A DNA stretch of 64,000 nucleotides from an uncultured Treponema sp. (GTDB taxonomy: Bacteria; Spirochaetota; Spirochaetia; Treponematales; Treponemataceae): NCBI GenBank assembly GCA_900317625.1, contig ONHK01000009.1, forward strand, positions 1 to 64,000, in the 5' to 3' direction. Under the pieces are notes generated by a model that made no database searches, had not been told where the DNA came from, and saw nothing but the letters and a program-made list of their open reading frames with translations. Position 1 is the first letter of the stretch. Every line of letters begins with the position of its first letter. The position numbers were made by a program, and so were the translations under genes. Shown here in pieces: positions 45,065-54,324 of this stretch.

Positions 45065-45985
45065 CTAATACGGAATTTTTAAAAGCGCGAGATTTTCAAG
45101 AATTTTTTCCATAAGCAAAAAACTTTCTTCGGTCAAAGATTCAAAATTATCGTGCTGAGTGTGGAATTTTTGCCAGGTTTTTGGGATCATTTTTTCCAGA
45201 AAAGATTTTTCTGTGGCTGACGGAACTTTGTGGTTCAAAATAAATTCCTCCAGATACGGGAAGCGCACAAGATTGAACATATATTCATTTGTTTCATCAA
45301 CAGGAAGCATTGTGATTGCAACCGCCGCTATTCCATGCGCCAAAAATCCTGCATTATCGCTGTACGGAACCGGCAGGGAAACAAATTTTCCGCTGCAGGA
45401 AGAACGCAAAATCTGGGAAATCCGTGATTCCAGAGAAAAAAAATTCTCCTTGAACTTTTGCCCCGCATTTTTAGGAATAAAACTTTTTGAAAGAACAGGG
45501 ACAGTTCCGCGACCAACGCAGTCAAAAACATAGACATCATCGTCAACAATATTAAGGCGCTTAAAAACATTTGCAAGACCAAATGCTCCTTGCGCAGAAA
45601 CAGAAGCCGACTGAGGCTGAACTTGAGATGCGGAAAAATCCTGTTTTCCAGATGCGATTTCCTCTCCATCTGTAAAAATAAGCCGGATGTTATGCTGAAT
45701 TCCTCTTTTAAAAAGCCGGACGGCCCAGTTCATAAGGGAAAAAACTGAAGAAGTATTGTCATTTGCGCCTGGGCTTCCAGGAAAAATGTCGTAATGGGCG
45801 ATTACTGTTTTTATTTTAAAGAGCGGACTATAAGATTCTTTTGGAAAAACAACATAAATATGCTCGTGCCCATCAATCGGCATAACGGCTGTTCTTACTC
45901 CGCGGGCGGAAAGCCAATTTAAAATAAAATCGCGGCGGTTTGTTTGCGGCTCAAGGAATTTTCTGTAATCTTCTCCCAGATACAT
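45065..45985 (-). CDS. M28-family zinc peptidase
   Basis: A 306-residue protein without a signal peptide. The co-catalytic zinc ligands of M28 aminopeptidases can be followed: AHYDIFPGSPGANDNTSS (His-x-Asp, then the bridging Asp), TDGEE (general base and ligand), PYSDNAGF, and a His near the end (HTQHDNF). M28 enzymes remove N-terminal residues from peptides; glutaminyl cyclases share the fold, so that alternative remains. It is divergent from the membrane protein at 46078; both starts lie 6 nt from a -10 box and lack Shine-Dalgarno sequences. Confidence 0.82.
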   Translation of the reverse strand: MYLGEDYRKFLEPQTNRRDFILNWLSARGVRTAVMPIDGHEHIYVVFPKESYSPLFKIKTVIAHYDIFPGSPGANDNTSSVFSLMNWAVRLFKRGIQHNIRLIFTDGEEIASGKQDFSASQVQPQSASVSAQGAFGLANVFKRLNIVDDDVYVFDCVGRGTVPVLSKSFIPKNAGQKFKENFFSLESRISQILRSSCSGKFVSLPVPYSDNAGFLAHGIAAVAITMLPVDETNEYMFNLVRFPYLEEFILNHKVPSATEKSFLEKMIPKTWQKFHTQHDNFESLTEESFLLMEKILENLALLKIPY

Positions 45986-45991
45986 GGCAAA

Positions 45992-46000
45992 ATTATATCA
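45992..46000 (-). promoter_or_regulatory. extended -10 promoter of the M28 peptidase gene, leaderless
   Basis: TGATATAAT on the minus strand (TATAAT at 45997-45992 with the TG extension) ends 6 nt before ATG 45985. The -35 is poor, as is usual for extended -10 promoters. Confidence 0.65.
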
Positions 46001-46042
46001 CAAAACTCGGAAAATTAAAAAAGTGTTATAAAAACTTAAATC

Positions 46043-46071
46043 TTGATTTTAGCAAATCAACTCATTATCTT
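46043..46071 (+). promoter_or_regulatory. promoter of the CmpB-like membrane protein gene, leaderless
   Basis: TTGATT at 46043-46048, a 17-nt spacer and TATCTT at 46066-46071, ending 6 nt before ATG 46078. The extended in-frame start at 45940 would overlap the divergent peptidase gene and lie upstream of this promoter. Confidence 0.5.
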
Positions 46072-46077
46072 TTTATT

Positions 46078-46806
46078 ATGTCATTATTTTTAGTTTTAGC
46101 ATTTTTGTTTTGCGTAGGCAGCATTATCGGCTGGTCAATTGAGGTAATCTACAGACGTTTTTCTCCATTGAAAGGCGTTGAAAAAAAATGGGTGAACCCT
46201 GGATTTCTGACCGGACCGTATCTTCCGATTTATGGGCTTTCTCTGATTGTCCTGTTTCTTCTTTCTCAGATAGATGTTTCATTTATTCAGAATCCGACAC
46301 TGCAAAAAATCGTTTTGTTCGCGGTTATGGCACTTGCAATCACAGCGTTTGAATACGTTGCCGGACTGATTTTTATAAAGGGAATGAAAATCATGCTTTG
46401 GGATTACCGCAGCCAGTGGGGAAATATCCAGGGAATCATCTGTCCGCTTTACACTTTTTTCTGGTGGATTTTGAGCGCAGTTTATTATTTTCTTATCCAT
46501 CCGCATATTGAGGCATGGCTTTACTGGTTCACGAATCATATTTCCTTTTCATTTGTGATCGGATTTTTCTACGGTGTTTTCGCAATCGATCTCTTCAGTT
46601 CTTTTCAGGTTATGGCAAAAATCAGGAATTTCGCAAAAGAAAACAAAATTGTATTCAGAATCGAAAACTACAAGAATCATCTTCAGCAAAAACGCGAGGC
46701 GCAGAAACAAAAAATCCGTTATCTTCTTACTTACAAAGCGGAAAAAAATCTTGCAGAAAGCTTGAAAGAATATCTTGAGAAAGTCCGCAGCCAGAAAAAC
46801 AAATAG
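46078..46806 (+). CDS. CmpB-type putative ABC permease (PF06541-like) membrane protein
   Basis: A 242-residue protein with five or six membrane segments. GWSIEVIYRR, WVNPGFLTGPYLPIYG and WDYRSQWGNIQG match the family annotated as putative ABC transporter permease (CmpB-like), whose role is not known. A basic, helical cytoplasmic tail of about 60 residues follows the last membrane segment. No ABC ATPase is beside it. It is convergent with the Na/Pi cotransporter gene, with 36 bp between stops and no clear terminator. Confidence 0.75.
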   Translation: MSLFLVLAFLFCVGSIIGWSIEVIYRRFSPLKGVEKKWVNPGFLTGPYLPIYGLSLIVLFLLSQIDVSFIQNPTLQKIVLFAVMALAITAFEYVAGLIFIKGMKIMLWDYRSQWGNIQGIICPLYTFFWWILSAVYYFLIHPHIEAWLYWFTNHISFSFVIGFFYGVFAIDLFSSFQVMAKIRNFAKENKIVFRIENYKNHLQQKREAQKQKIRYLLTYKAEKNLAESLKEYLEKVRSQKNK

Positions 46807-46842
46807 AACGGATTTCCACGTTTTTAATTCAGATTCAAAAAC

Positions 46843-48504
46843 TTACTTTGATGAAAGAGCTTGTACAATTGCATAAACGCAGTCGCCGGCTCTTTCAATT
46901 TTTCTTACAATATCCATATATTGCAGTTCAGTTTTTACATCTCCGCCAGCTTCAATCCGTTTACGGCTTGATTTCTGAAGTTCTTTTTTGGTTTTATCGA
47001 TTTTGTCTTCAATTTCAGCAGACATATTCCTTTCATCATCTGAAATTCCAAGTGCAATAAAAGTGCAGGCCTGCTCATAAAAAATTCTCACCTGATCCAA
47101 ATATGAAAGAAGTTTTCTGATTCGTCCTGAACCTTGCATAATATTTTTTTCGGAAACATATTTTGCCACCGTATGCATCATTGAGCAGCACTCGTCGCTA
47201 AGATCTTCAATGCTTTGTGTTACGTGGATAAGCCGCGAATAATTCTGCCGGTCGTTATGGTTCGCGTTCTCAAGGCGTGAGCAAATCTGCAGAAAATGCG
47301 AAATTGACTCATTCATCTCATCAACATAGGCTTCCTCGGCTGTAATTTTATCAGCAAAACTCTGCGCTTCCTCGGCATCACAAGTTACGCTTTGTGCAAT
47401 CAAATCAATCATTCCCATAACGCGGCTAGACATTTTTGCAATCTCTTTCTGCATCTGGAATGAATAGACATCCGCTGAAATATGATTTTTTGGCAAAATT
47501 ACAGGAAGTTTATAATGCAAATCCTCTTCTTTCTGTGAAGATTTTATAAATTTCTGTGCCAGCAAAGCAATCTGATTCACAAATGGCAAGAAAATCAATG
47601 TTGCGCAAAGATTAAAAACCGTATGAAGCATTGCAATATGCGTTGTAATATTTGATGCAGGAGTTCCAGGAATCAAAAAGTCAACAAACCGCAGGAAAGG
47701 ATCAAAAAACAAGAGAGCAAGAAAAGTTCCTGTAACATTAAACGCAACGTGAACCGCCGCAGTCCGTCTTGCATTTATATTTGCCCCGATGGAAGACATA
47801 ACCGCATCAACTGTAGAACCGATATTGCTACCAAGAACTATTGCCGCAGAAAGTTTCCATGTCAGCGAGCCGTTTGCCGCCATCGCAAGCACAATTGCCG
47901 TCATCGCAGAAGAAGAATGAATCAGCGCTGTAAAGAGCGCACCAATCAGAACTCCAAGCAAAAGCCCAAAAACACCAATATCCGTAAGCTTCTGGATGAA
48001 TTTAATCGCCACAGGTCCAAGCTGTATTGAATCTTTTAAAAGTCCAAGACCCATGAACAGAATCGCAAAACCCATAAAACAGTACGCAAAATTATGAATC
48101 TTCAGCTTTTTAAAATATTGAAGAATAAATCCAAGCCCGAAAAGCGGAACCGCTGCGGCTTCCATGCTGAAAGAAAATCCAAAGAATGAAACAATCCACG
48201 CTGTAACAGTTGTTCCGATATTTGCGCCAAAAATAATTCCAATCGCCTGAGTCAAAGAAAGAATTTCCGCGTTTACAAAGCTTACAACCATAACCGTTGT
48301 CGCTCCGGAAGACTGAATTATTGCAGTAACCGCAAAACCAGTCAGAACCGCAGAAAATCTGTTTCCTGTAATTTTTCCAAGAAGAGTCTGAAGGCTGCTG
48401 CCCGCCCCTTTTTGAATACCATTAGAAAGCATGTCCATTCCAAAAAGAAGAAGACAAAGCGCACCCGCAAAACTTAAAATTTGTCCAATAAAATTTAAAA
48501 CCAA
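46843..48504 (-). CDS. Na+/phosphate cotransporter family protein with PhoU-like domain
   Basis: The 553-residue protein has two inverted sets of membrane segments with the QSSGATTVM and HSSSAMTAI repeats typical of NptA/YjbB Na/Pi transporters (about 1-310), then a cytoplasmic PhoU-like helical domain (about 340-553). It probably moves phosphate with sodium, either in or out; YjbB exports it. The start is TTG, with TAAGG 8 nt before it. A sodium-driven carrier fits an organism that also runs a sodium-pumping decarboxylase. It is divergent from the RRM gene. Confidence 0.87.
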   Translation of the reverse strand: MVLNFIGQILSFAGALCLLLFGMDMLSNGIQKGAGSSLQTLLGKITGNRFSAVLTGFAVTAIIQSSGATTVMVVSFVNAEILSLTQAIGIIFGANIGTTVTAWIVSFFGFSFSMEAAAVPLFGLGFILQYFKKLKIHNFAYCFMGFAILFMGLGLLKDSIQLGPVAIKFIQKLTDIGVFGLLLGVLIGALFTALIHSSSAMTAIVLAMAANGSLTWKLSAAIVLGSNIGSTVDAVMSSIGANINARRTAAVHVAFNVTGTFLALLFFDPFLRFVDFLIPGTPASNITTHIAMLHTVFNLCATLIFLPFVNQIALLAQKFIKSSQKEEDLHYKLPVILPKNHISADVYSFQMQKEIAKMSSRVMGMIDLIAQSVTCDAEEAQSFADKITAEEAYVDEMNESISHFLQICSRLENANHNDRQNYSRLIHVTQSIEDLSDECCSMMHTVAKYVSEKNIMQGSGRIRKLLSYLDQVRIFYEQACTFIALGISDDERNMSAEIEDKIDKTKKELQKSSRKRIEAGGDVKTELQYMDIVRKIERAGDCVYAIVQALSSK

Positions 48505-48539
48505 TTGATTAACCTTAAAAAATTCAGCAAAGTCTTTAT

Positions 48540-48806
48540 ATGAAAAGAATATACATAGGTAACCTTAATTTCAAGACCACAGAAGAAAATCTTACAGAAA
48601 AATTCGCACAATTTGGCGAAGTAACCTCAGCAACAATCATAAAGGACAAGACAAGCGGACTTTCAAAGGGATTCGGCTTTGTTGAGATGCCAAACGATGA
48701 TGAAGCGGAAAAAGCAATCAGCGGATTAAAAGGAAGAGATATTGATGGACGCAAAGTGCGCGTCTCAATCGCAGAAGACAAGCCAAAAAGACGCGCTTCT
48801 TATTGA
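48540..48806 (+). CDS. RRM RNA-binding protein
   Basis: An 88-residue single RNA-recognition motif: RNP2 IYIGNL near the start, RNP1 KGFGFVEM (about 39-46) and a short basic tail. Small RRM proteins of this kind occur in cyanobacteria, spirochaetes and others and may act in cold adaptation or as RNA chaperones. No Shine-Dalgarno is visible. The glyA gene follows in the same direction after 61 bp with its own ribosome-binding site. Confidence 0.93.
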   Translation: MKRIYIGNLNFKTTEENLTEKFAQFGEVTSATIIKDKTSGLSKGFGFVEMPNDDEAEKAISGLKGRDIDGRKVRVSIAEDKPKRRASY

Positions 48807-48867
48807 AAAAAGCACTTTTTAAAAGTAAACTTATCTATCGCAAAAATTAATTATTTATGGAGTTTAT

Positions 48868-50367
48868 ATGTCAACACCACTGGAAGAATATCTTTCATCA
48901 TGCAACGGAAAACCGAATGCAGCAATGTGCTCTTATGTAGCAAATCTTCAGCAGGTTGCCGCTGTCGGACCGGAAATCGCCGCATCAATTGTAAACGAGC
49001 TTGAAAATCAAAGAAGCCATCTGAAACTTGTTGCTTCTGAAAACTATTGTTCACTCAATGTTCAAGCCGCAATGGGAAACCTTTTAACAGACAAATACGC
49101 AGAAGGTTACCCGGAACACCGTTATTATGGCGGATGCGTAAACATTGACGCAGTTGAAAACACAGCCGCACACGAAGCTGAAAAACTTTTTGGAGCAGAA
49201 TACGCTTACGTTCAGCCTCATTCCGGCGCAGACACAAATCTTGTTGCATACTGGGCAATTCTTTCTGCAAAAATTGAAACTCCAACACTTGAAGAACTTG
49301 GCGTAAAATCATTGAACGATTTAACAGCTGAACAGTTCGATATGCTCAGAAAACGTTTCGGAAACCAGCGTCTTATGGGTCTTGACTATTCTTGCGGAGG
49401 ACATCTTACACACGGTTACAGAATGAATGTTTCAGCCCGAATGTTTGAAAGTCACCCATACGGAGTTGAAGAAGATACTGGACTTCTTGACTACGATAAA
49501 ATTGAAAAACAAGCTATGGAAGTAAAACCGCTTATTTTGCTTGCAGGATATTCGGCTTACCCAAGAAAAATAAATTTCAAAAGATTCCGAGAAATCGCAG
49601 ACAAATGCGGAGCCGTTCTTATGGTTGATATGGCTCACTTTGCTGGTCTTGTTGCCGGAAAAGTTCTTACAGATGACTTCGATCCTGTAAAATGGGCTGA
49701 TATTGTAACCACAACAACACACAAAACTTTGCGAGGACCACGCGGCGCCTTGATTCTCTGCAAAAAAGAATATGCTGACTATGTGAACAAAGGTTGCCCT
49801 ATGGTTTTAGGCGGTCCTTTAGGACATGTTATGGCTGCAAAGGCAATTGCTTTAAAAGAGGCAAATACATCGGCTTACCAGGAATACGCAAAAAATGTTG
49901 TAAAAAATGCGCAGGCTCTTGCTGAAGCATGCATGGCACTTGGAATGCCTCTTCAGACAGGCGGAACAGATAATCATCTTATGCTTGTTGATGTTACAGT
50001 TTATGGACTTACAGGAAAACAGGCAGAAGCGGCTTTGTTCAACTGCGGAATCACAGCAAATGCAAATGCACTTCCTTATGACAAGAACGGAGCATGGTGG
50101 ACTTCTGGAATCAGAATTGGAACTCCAGGACTTACAACATTGGGCTTTAACACAGAAGATATGAAAGAAGTCGCTTCAATCATTGATTTTGTACTAAAAG
50201 GCACAAAACCTGGACTCACAAAAGATGGAAAACCTGCAAAGGGCAAAATCAATCTTGATCCAAAAGTTCAGGAGGAAGCAAAAAACCGCGTAAACAAATT
50301 GCTTTCAGCTCATGTTCTTTATCCGGAACTTGACCTGGACTTTCTTAAAAAAGAATTTGTAAAATAA
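48868..50367 (+). CDS. glyA: serine hydroxymethyltransferase
   Basis: A 499-residue fold-type I PLP enzyme; the pyridoxal-binding lysine is in TTTTHKTLRGPRG and other hallmarks are ASENYCS and YAEGYPEHRYYGG. It interconverts serine and glycine and charges tetrahydrofolate with a one-carbon unit. It is longer than the roughly 420-residue E. coli enzyme, with an N-terminal extension of about 35 residues and insertions, as in treponemal relatives. GGAG lies 5 nt before the ATG and a strong terminator follows. Confidence 0.95.
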   Translation: MSTPLEEYLSSCNGKPNAAMCSYVANLQQVAAVGPEIAASIVNELENQRSHLKLVASENYCSLNVQAAMGNLLTDKYAEGYPEHRYYGGCVNIDAVENTAAHEAEKLFGAEYAYVQPHSGADTNLVAYWAILSAKIETPTLEELGVKSLNDLTAEQFDMLRKRFGNQRLMGLDYSCGGHLTHGYRMNVSARMFESHPYGVEEDTGLLDYDKIEKQAMEVKPLILLAGYSAYPRKINFKRFREIADKCGAVLMVDMAHFAGLVAGKVLTDDFDPVKWADIVTTTTHKTLRGPRGALILCKKEYADYVNKGCPMVLGGPLGHVMAAKAIALKEANTSAYQEYAKNVVKNAQALAEACMALGMPLQTGGTDNHLMLVDVTVYGLTGKQAEAALFNCGITANANALPYDKNGAWWTSGIRIGTPGLTTLGFNTEDMKEVASIIDFVLKGTKPGLTKDGKPAKGKINLDPKVQEEAKNRVNKLLSAHVLYPELDLDFLKKEFVK

Positions 50368-50381
50368 TTCTGAATATGAAT

Positions 50382-50449
50382 AAAAAATCCCCTGACGGTT
50401 CAAAGTTCTTTCCAAAATCGGAACTTTATTTACCGCAGGGGATTTTTTT
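50382..50449. terminator. bidirectional terminator between glyA and a convergent lipoprotein gene
   Basis: AAAAAATCCCCTG at 50382-50394 pairs with CAGGGGATTTTTT at 50436-50448. Inside are further matched arms CGGT/ACCG and AAAGTTC/GAACTTT, giving a long interrupted stem with T on one side and A on the other. The right T-run is also the end of the leftward gene. Confidence 0.85.
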
Positions 50450-50847
50450 TATTTTTCCGGCTTATTCAAATCTTCTTTTGAATCAGAATCTGAATCCGCA
50501 CCAGACGAAAATAGATTTTTCTCAAGAAATTTGAAAAAAGAATCCTTCACTTTGTTTCCTGTGCTATCCGCCTGATCAACAATTTTTTTTGTATCTTTTT
50601 CAACTTGTCTTGAAGTTTCTTTCAGTTCATTTTTTGTTGTTTCAATCTGCTTCTTAAATTTTTCCTTGGTTTCTGCTATCAGCCAAGAATTATATTCACT
50701 GTGCGCTTTTTTGCATTTTTCCGGCATTGGAACATCCGTGTATTCAGAACATTCCGTCAGTTTATGGGTTCTTTTATTGAATTTGCACGCAAAACCAGAA
50801 ATTCCAACCAATAAAAACAAACCAACGCAAACAATTTTTTTCATCAT
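50449..50847 (-). CDS. small predicted lipoprotein, hypothetical
   Basis: The 132-residue protein has a signal peptide with lipobox GISGFAC (Cys21). The mature part has two more Cys, a charged helical stretch with coiled-coil character (about 55-105) and an acidic Ser/Asp tail. CGGAG lies 6 nt before the ATG. I recognise no family. It follows the MATE gene by 18 bp, so it could be co-transcribed with it. Confidence 0.65.
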   Translation of the reverse strand: MMKKIVCVGLFLLVGISGFACKFNKRTHKLTECSEYTDVPMPEKCKKAHSEYNSWLIAETKEKFKKQIETTKNELKETSRQVEKDTKKIVDQADSTGNKVKDSFFKFLEKNLFSSGADSDSDSKEDLNKPEK

Positions 50848-50865
50848 ATAAAACTCCGTAAGATT

Positions 50866-52251
50866 TTATTTTTCGGCGACTGTAAGATTCACGAGCCAGC
50901 GTTCCTTTTTCAGCCAGAAATGAGCAATAACAGCTTTTGCAACATCGCTGAGTTTTACAATTGCATACATTTCAATCGGTCCAAGTTTTGTAAGGAAAGT
51001 CAGAAGCAACATTCCTCCAATGAACAGAACATTCGCAACGGTATCGCAAATAGCACCCATAGTCGTGTCGCCACCAGTCCTTGAAACCGCATACTGACCG
51101 TTCAAAAAAGCCCACAGCGGAAGATATGCCGCCGCAACAATTATAAGCTGTTTTGCAATTTTTTGTGCTTCAACGGTAAGATTTTTAAAGACAAATGGAA
51201 CAATTCCTGTTGTACAGAAACCTATCAGCATAAAAATCACACCAAAAATAGTTGCTCCAGTCAGAACCCAATTCTTGCATTTTCTAGCTTCTTCAATCTT
51301 TCCTGCGCCAAGTTCCTGCCCCAAAATAACGCTTGCCGCTGTAACAATTCCACTAAAACAGATGAAAAACAGATTCGCGACAACAAATCCTCCTGCCATT
51401 CCACTTACAATTTCCGCACCACCACGAGTATTGTAAAGCGCATTTGAAAGAGTTTCTGAAACAGCCCAAAAAAGTTCCGAATACAAAATCACAAGAGATT
51501 TTGCAAAAATATTCCCAAAAAGCTTAAACTTTATAAAGAAAATCTTAAACGGATTGAACATAAATGGCGGTCGTTTTACAACACAATACGAAATGAAAAG
51601 CAAAAGCTCAACGCCACGCGCAATCACAGTCGCATATCCGGCACCGGCAACCTCAAGGCGAGGAGCACCCAGATTTCCATAAATCAACATCCAGTTAAAG
51701 AATGTGTTCACTAAAGTCGCAATGGAAGAAATTATCAGCGGAACTTTTACAATTTCAATATCACGCAACGAGGATGCGAATGACTGCGCAAAAACCATGA
51801 AAAACCATGAAAGCGCAACCGCACGTGAATAAATCTGCGCCTGATCAAGAATCTGCGGAGCATCCGTGTTAATTGTAACCATCAAGCCAAAAAGATTCCT
51901 TGGGGCAATAAACGAAATCACCGTATAAGCAAGCCCGAAAATTCCTGTAACAAGAATCTTGAACCTTAATGTCTGCTGCATTCCCTCTTTGTCATTCGCG
52001 CCTTTAAACTGGCTCATGAAAATTCCTGCGGAAAGACAAACTGTGTTCACTAAAATAAGAAAAAGAAAATTAATCTGTCCCGCAACATTTACACCGCTCA
52101 TTTTTACGTCGCCAAGACCGGCAACCATAAAATTATCAATCAAAGAAACCAGATTCTGAATCAAAAGCTGAAGCATTACCGGAATTGCTATTTTTATCGC
52201 ACGCTTATAAAATTCAGCCGTACCTAAATATTTGTGTTCCATACATCTCAT
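50866..52251 (-). CDS. MATE-family efflux transporter
   Basis: A 461-residue protein with twelve membrane segments in two related halves, consistent with the MATE fold (AIPVMLQLLIQNLVSLIDNF near the start and the repeated G-x-x-x-P/F-x-N pattern). MATE proteins export cationic drugs or metabolites in exchange for Na+ or H+. GGGGGA lies 10 nt before the ATG. The upstream region carries a promoter whose -35 sits between the arms of an 8-bp inverted repeat, suggesting repression. Confidence 0.88.
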   Translation of the reverse strand: MRCMEHKYLGTAEFYKRAIKIAIPVMLQLLIQNLVSLIDNFMVAGLGDVKMSGVNVAGQINFLFLILVNTVCLSAGIFMSQFKGANDKEGMQQTLRFKILVTGIFGLAYTVISFIAPRNLFGLMVTINTDAPQILDQAQIYSRAVALSWFFMVFAQSFASSLRDIEIVKVPLIISSIATLVNTFFNWMLIYGNLGAPRLEVAGAGYATVIARGVELLLFISYCVVKRPPFMFNPFKIFFIKFKLFGNIFAKSLVILYSELFWAVSETLSNALYNTRGGAEIVSGMAGGFVVANLFFICFSGIVTAASVILGQELGAGKIEEARKCKNWVLTGATIFGVIFMLIGFCTTGIVPFVFKNLTVEAQKIAKQLIIVAAAYLPLWAFLNGQYAVSRTGGDTTMGAICDTVANVLFIGGMLLLTFLTKLGPIEMYAIVKLSDVAKAVIAHFWLKKERWLVNLTVAEK

Positions 52252-52288
52252 AAAAAAGAAATCCCCCTTGATTTCGCTTTCATGCAGG

Positions 52289-52333
52289 ATTCTATCAATA
52301 AGTAAAATAGTATTTCAATATGTACTACTATTT
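52289..52333 (-). promoter_or_regulatory. promoter with candidate operator upstream of the MATE gene
   Basis: TTGAAA at 52318-52313 and TAGAAT at 52294-52289, 18 nt apart on the minus strand. AAATAGTA (52305-52312) and its complement TACTATTT (52326-52333) flank the -35, so a bound dimeric regulator would block polymerase. Confidence 0.5.
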
Positions 52334-52392
52334 ATAACTAAAAATTATCATCTTTCTTCGAGAGTTTTTGAAAAAATGATTTTCATTCAAGA

Positions 52393-54282
52393 TTAAGCAT
52401 CAATTTCAGACGCCAGATGATGAACAATAAAATCCCTACGTTCCGGAGTGTTCTTTCCCATATAGAATTCAAGGACTTTCGGAACATTTTTTAAAGCCTG
52501 AACAGTTACCGGTGTAAGATGCATTCCAACATCCTCGCTTTCGCCTTCCTTGCGTTCCCGAATGAACATTCCAAATTCATCACCGTTGATTTCACCAAGC
52601 CCCTTAAAACGAGTTGTCTCACAGTCTTTTCCAAGTTCCTTCTGGGCTTTATCGCGGCTTTCCTCCGAATAGCAATAAATCGTTTTTTTCTTGTTTCGCA
52701 CACGGAAGAGCGGAGTTTCCAAAATAAACACATGACCTGTAAGCACAAGCTCCTCAAAATAAAGCAAAAGATATGTCATCACAAGATTCCGGATATGGAA
52801 ACCATCATTATCAGCATCAGTTGCAATTATTATTTTATTGTAACGCAAATCTTCAACATCTTTCTGAACGCCAAGGCTTAAAGTCAGATTTTTCAATTCC
52901 TCATTTTCAAAAAGAGCAGTTTTTTTACGTCCAAACATATTTTCCGGCTTTCCGCGCAAACTGAAAATCGCCTGAACAGAAACATCGCGCGAATTGACCA
53001 TTGAGCCAGTCGCAGAATCCCCTTCCGTAATAAAAATCATTGAATTCGCACCTTTTTCACCATCTTGAAGATGGTAGCGGCAATCCAAAAGCTTGTGGAT
53101 TTTCAGCGTCGCGGAACGTTCAGCCTCGCGGATTTGTTTTGCGGTGACATTATTTATCTCATCGCGGGCTTTCATGTTGCGGATGATTTTTTCTTCAAGA
53201 GCGTTTGCAATTTCAGGATTATGGCGAAGCCAGTCATCAACTGCAAGCTGAACTTCCTGGATTATCGGCTGGCGGATTTCTACGTTTCCGAGCTTGTTTT
53301 TTGTCTGACTTGTAAACATCGGGTTATCAATTCCGATTTTTAAAGCGACAATCAGTCCAGAAGAAACATCCTTCTCATCATATTCCTTTTTGAAAAAAGA
53401 ATTAACGCCGCGTGTAAAACCGTCTAAAAATGAAGTAACATGGGTTCCGCCGTCTTCTGTAACCTGTCCATTTACAAATGAATAAATAACTTTATCAAGA
53501 CTTGCCGTATGAGTAAGAACAAAATCAATATTTTTACCTTTATAGCTGAACAGTTTGTAAAGAGATTTTTCCGCACCGTCCATTTCGTGCGTAATCAAAT
53601 CTTCCAGACCTTTTTCGCTTACAAAAACCTTGCCGTTACAGTAAATCTGCAGCCCTGGATTCAGATAAGCGTAGTACCAAAGACGTTTTTCAACCATTTC
53701 CATGTTGTAGGAAAATTTTCCGAACATTTCGTGGTCAGGAACAAATTCCAGATAAGTTCCATTTTTTACACCTGGCTTTGCGGCTCCAGTTTTAGAAGAT
53801 TTTTTTACACCGCGCTCATATTCAACAACAGCCATTTTTCCGTCACGGATTGAAGCCGCCCTGAAATATGAAGACAAAGCATTTGTCGCCTTGATTCCAA
53901 CGCCATTCATACCGATTGCCTGTTTAAAGACTGAATTATTATATTTTGCTCCGGTATTTACGTCGCTCACGCACTGCTCAAGTTTTCCTAAAGGAATTCC
54001 ACGTCCATAATCGCGGATTTTTACACGACCTTCCTCTGTAATCTGAATATCAATTCTGTCGCCAAAACCTTGCGAAAATTCATCAACGGCATTATCAATT
54101 CCTTCTTTTAAAAGAATATAGATTCCGTCATTTTCGTTTGTTCCATCACCTAAAGAACCAATATACATTCCCGGTCTAAGCCTGATATGCTCCAGACCTT
54201 CCAAATGAAGAATGCTGCTTTCATCATATACGGCAGCTTTCTGTTTTGCGGCAGTTTTTTTTGTCTTAATTTCCTCACCCAT
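52393..54282 (-). CDS. parE: type IIA DNA topoisomerase B subunit (ParE/GyrB-like)
   Basis: The 629-residue protein has the GHKL ATPase domain (EGIDNAVDEF, DYGRGIP, GMNGVGIKATNAL), a transducer domain and a TOPRIM domain with EGDSATGS and DADNDG, slightly off the usual EGDSAGGS and DADVDG. It should drive strand passage together with a ParC/GyrA partner, which is not in this window. Assignment to ParE rather than GyrB is a judgement from length and divergence. It is a single-gene unit: the oad terminator lies just upstream and its own promoter ends 7 nt before the ATG, without a Shine-Dalgarno. Confidence 0.85.
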   Translation of the reverse strand: MGEEIKTKKTAAKQKAAVYDESSILHLEGLEHIRLRPGMYIGSLGDGTNENDGIYILLKEGIDNAVDEFSQGFGDRIDIQITEEGRVKIRDYGRGIPLGKLEQCVSDVNTGAKYNNSVFKQAIGMNGVGIKATNALSSYFRAASIRDGKMAVVEYERGVKKSSKTGAAKPGVKNGTYLEFVPDHEMFGKFSYNMEMVEKRLWYYAYLNPGLQIYCNGKVFVSEKGLEDLITHEMDGAEKSLYKLFSYKGKNIDFVLTHTASLDKVIYSFVNGQVTEDGGTHVTSFLDGFTRGVNSFFKKEYDEKDVSSGLIVALKIGIDNPMFTSQTKNKLGNVEIRQPIIQEVQLAVDDWLRHNPEIANALEEKIIRNMKARDEINNVTAKQIREAERSATLKIHKLLDCRYHLQDGEKGANSMIFITEGDSATGSMVNSRDVSVQAIFSLRGKPENMFGRKKTALFENEELKNLTLSLGVQKDVEDLRYNKIIIATDADNDGFHIRNLVMTYLLLYFEELVLTGHVFILETPLFRVRNKKKTIYCYSEESRDKAQKELGKDCETTRFKGLGEINGDEFGMFIRERKEGESEDVGMHLTPVTVQALKNVPKVLEFYMGKNTPERRDFIVHHLASEIDA

Positions 54283-54289
54283 AATGTAT

Positions 54290-54318
54290 AGTATAAAGGC
54301 AGATAAAAACTTTTACAA
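54290..54318 (-). promoter_or_regulatory. promoter of parE, leaderless
   Basis: TTGTAA at 54318-54313, a 17-nt spacer and TATACT at 54295-54290 on the minus strand, ending 7 nt before ATG 54282. It begins 6 nt beyond the T-run of the oad terminator. Confidence 0.7.
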
Positions 54319-54324
54319 GAACAT

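Noticed and set aside
45940..46077. N-terminal extension of the CmpB-like membrane protein
   Set aside because: It overlaps the divergent peptidase gene, precedes the best promoter and lacks membrane-protein character.
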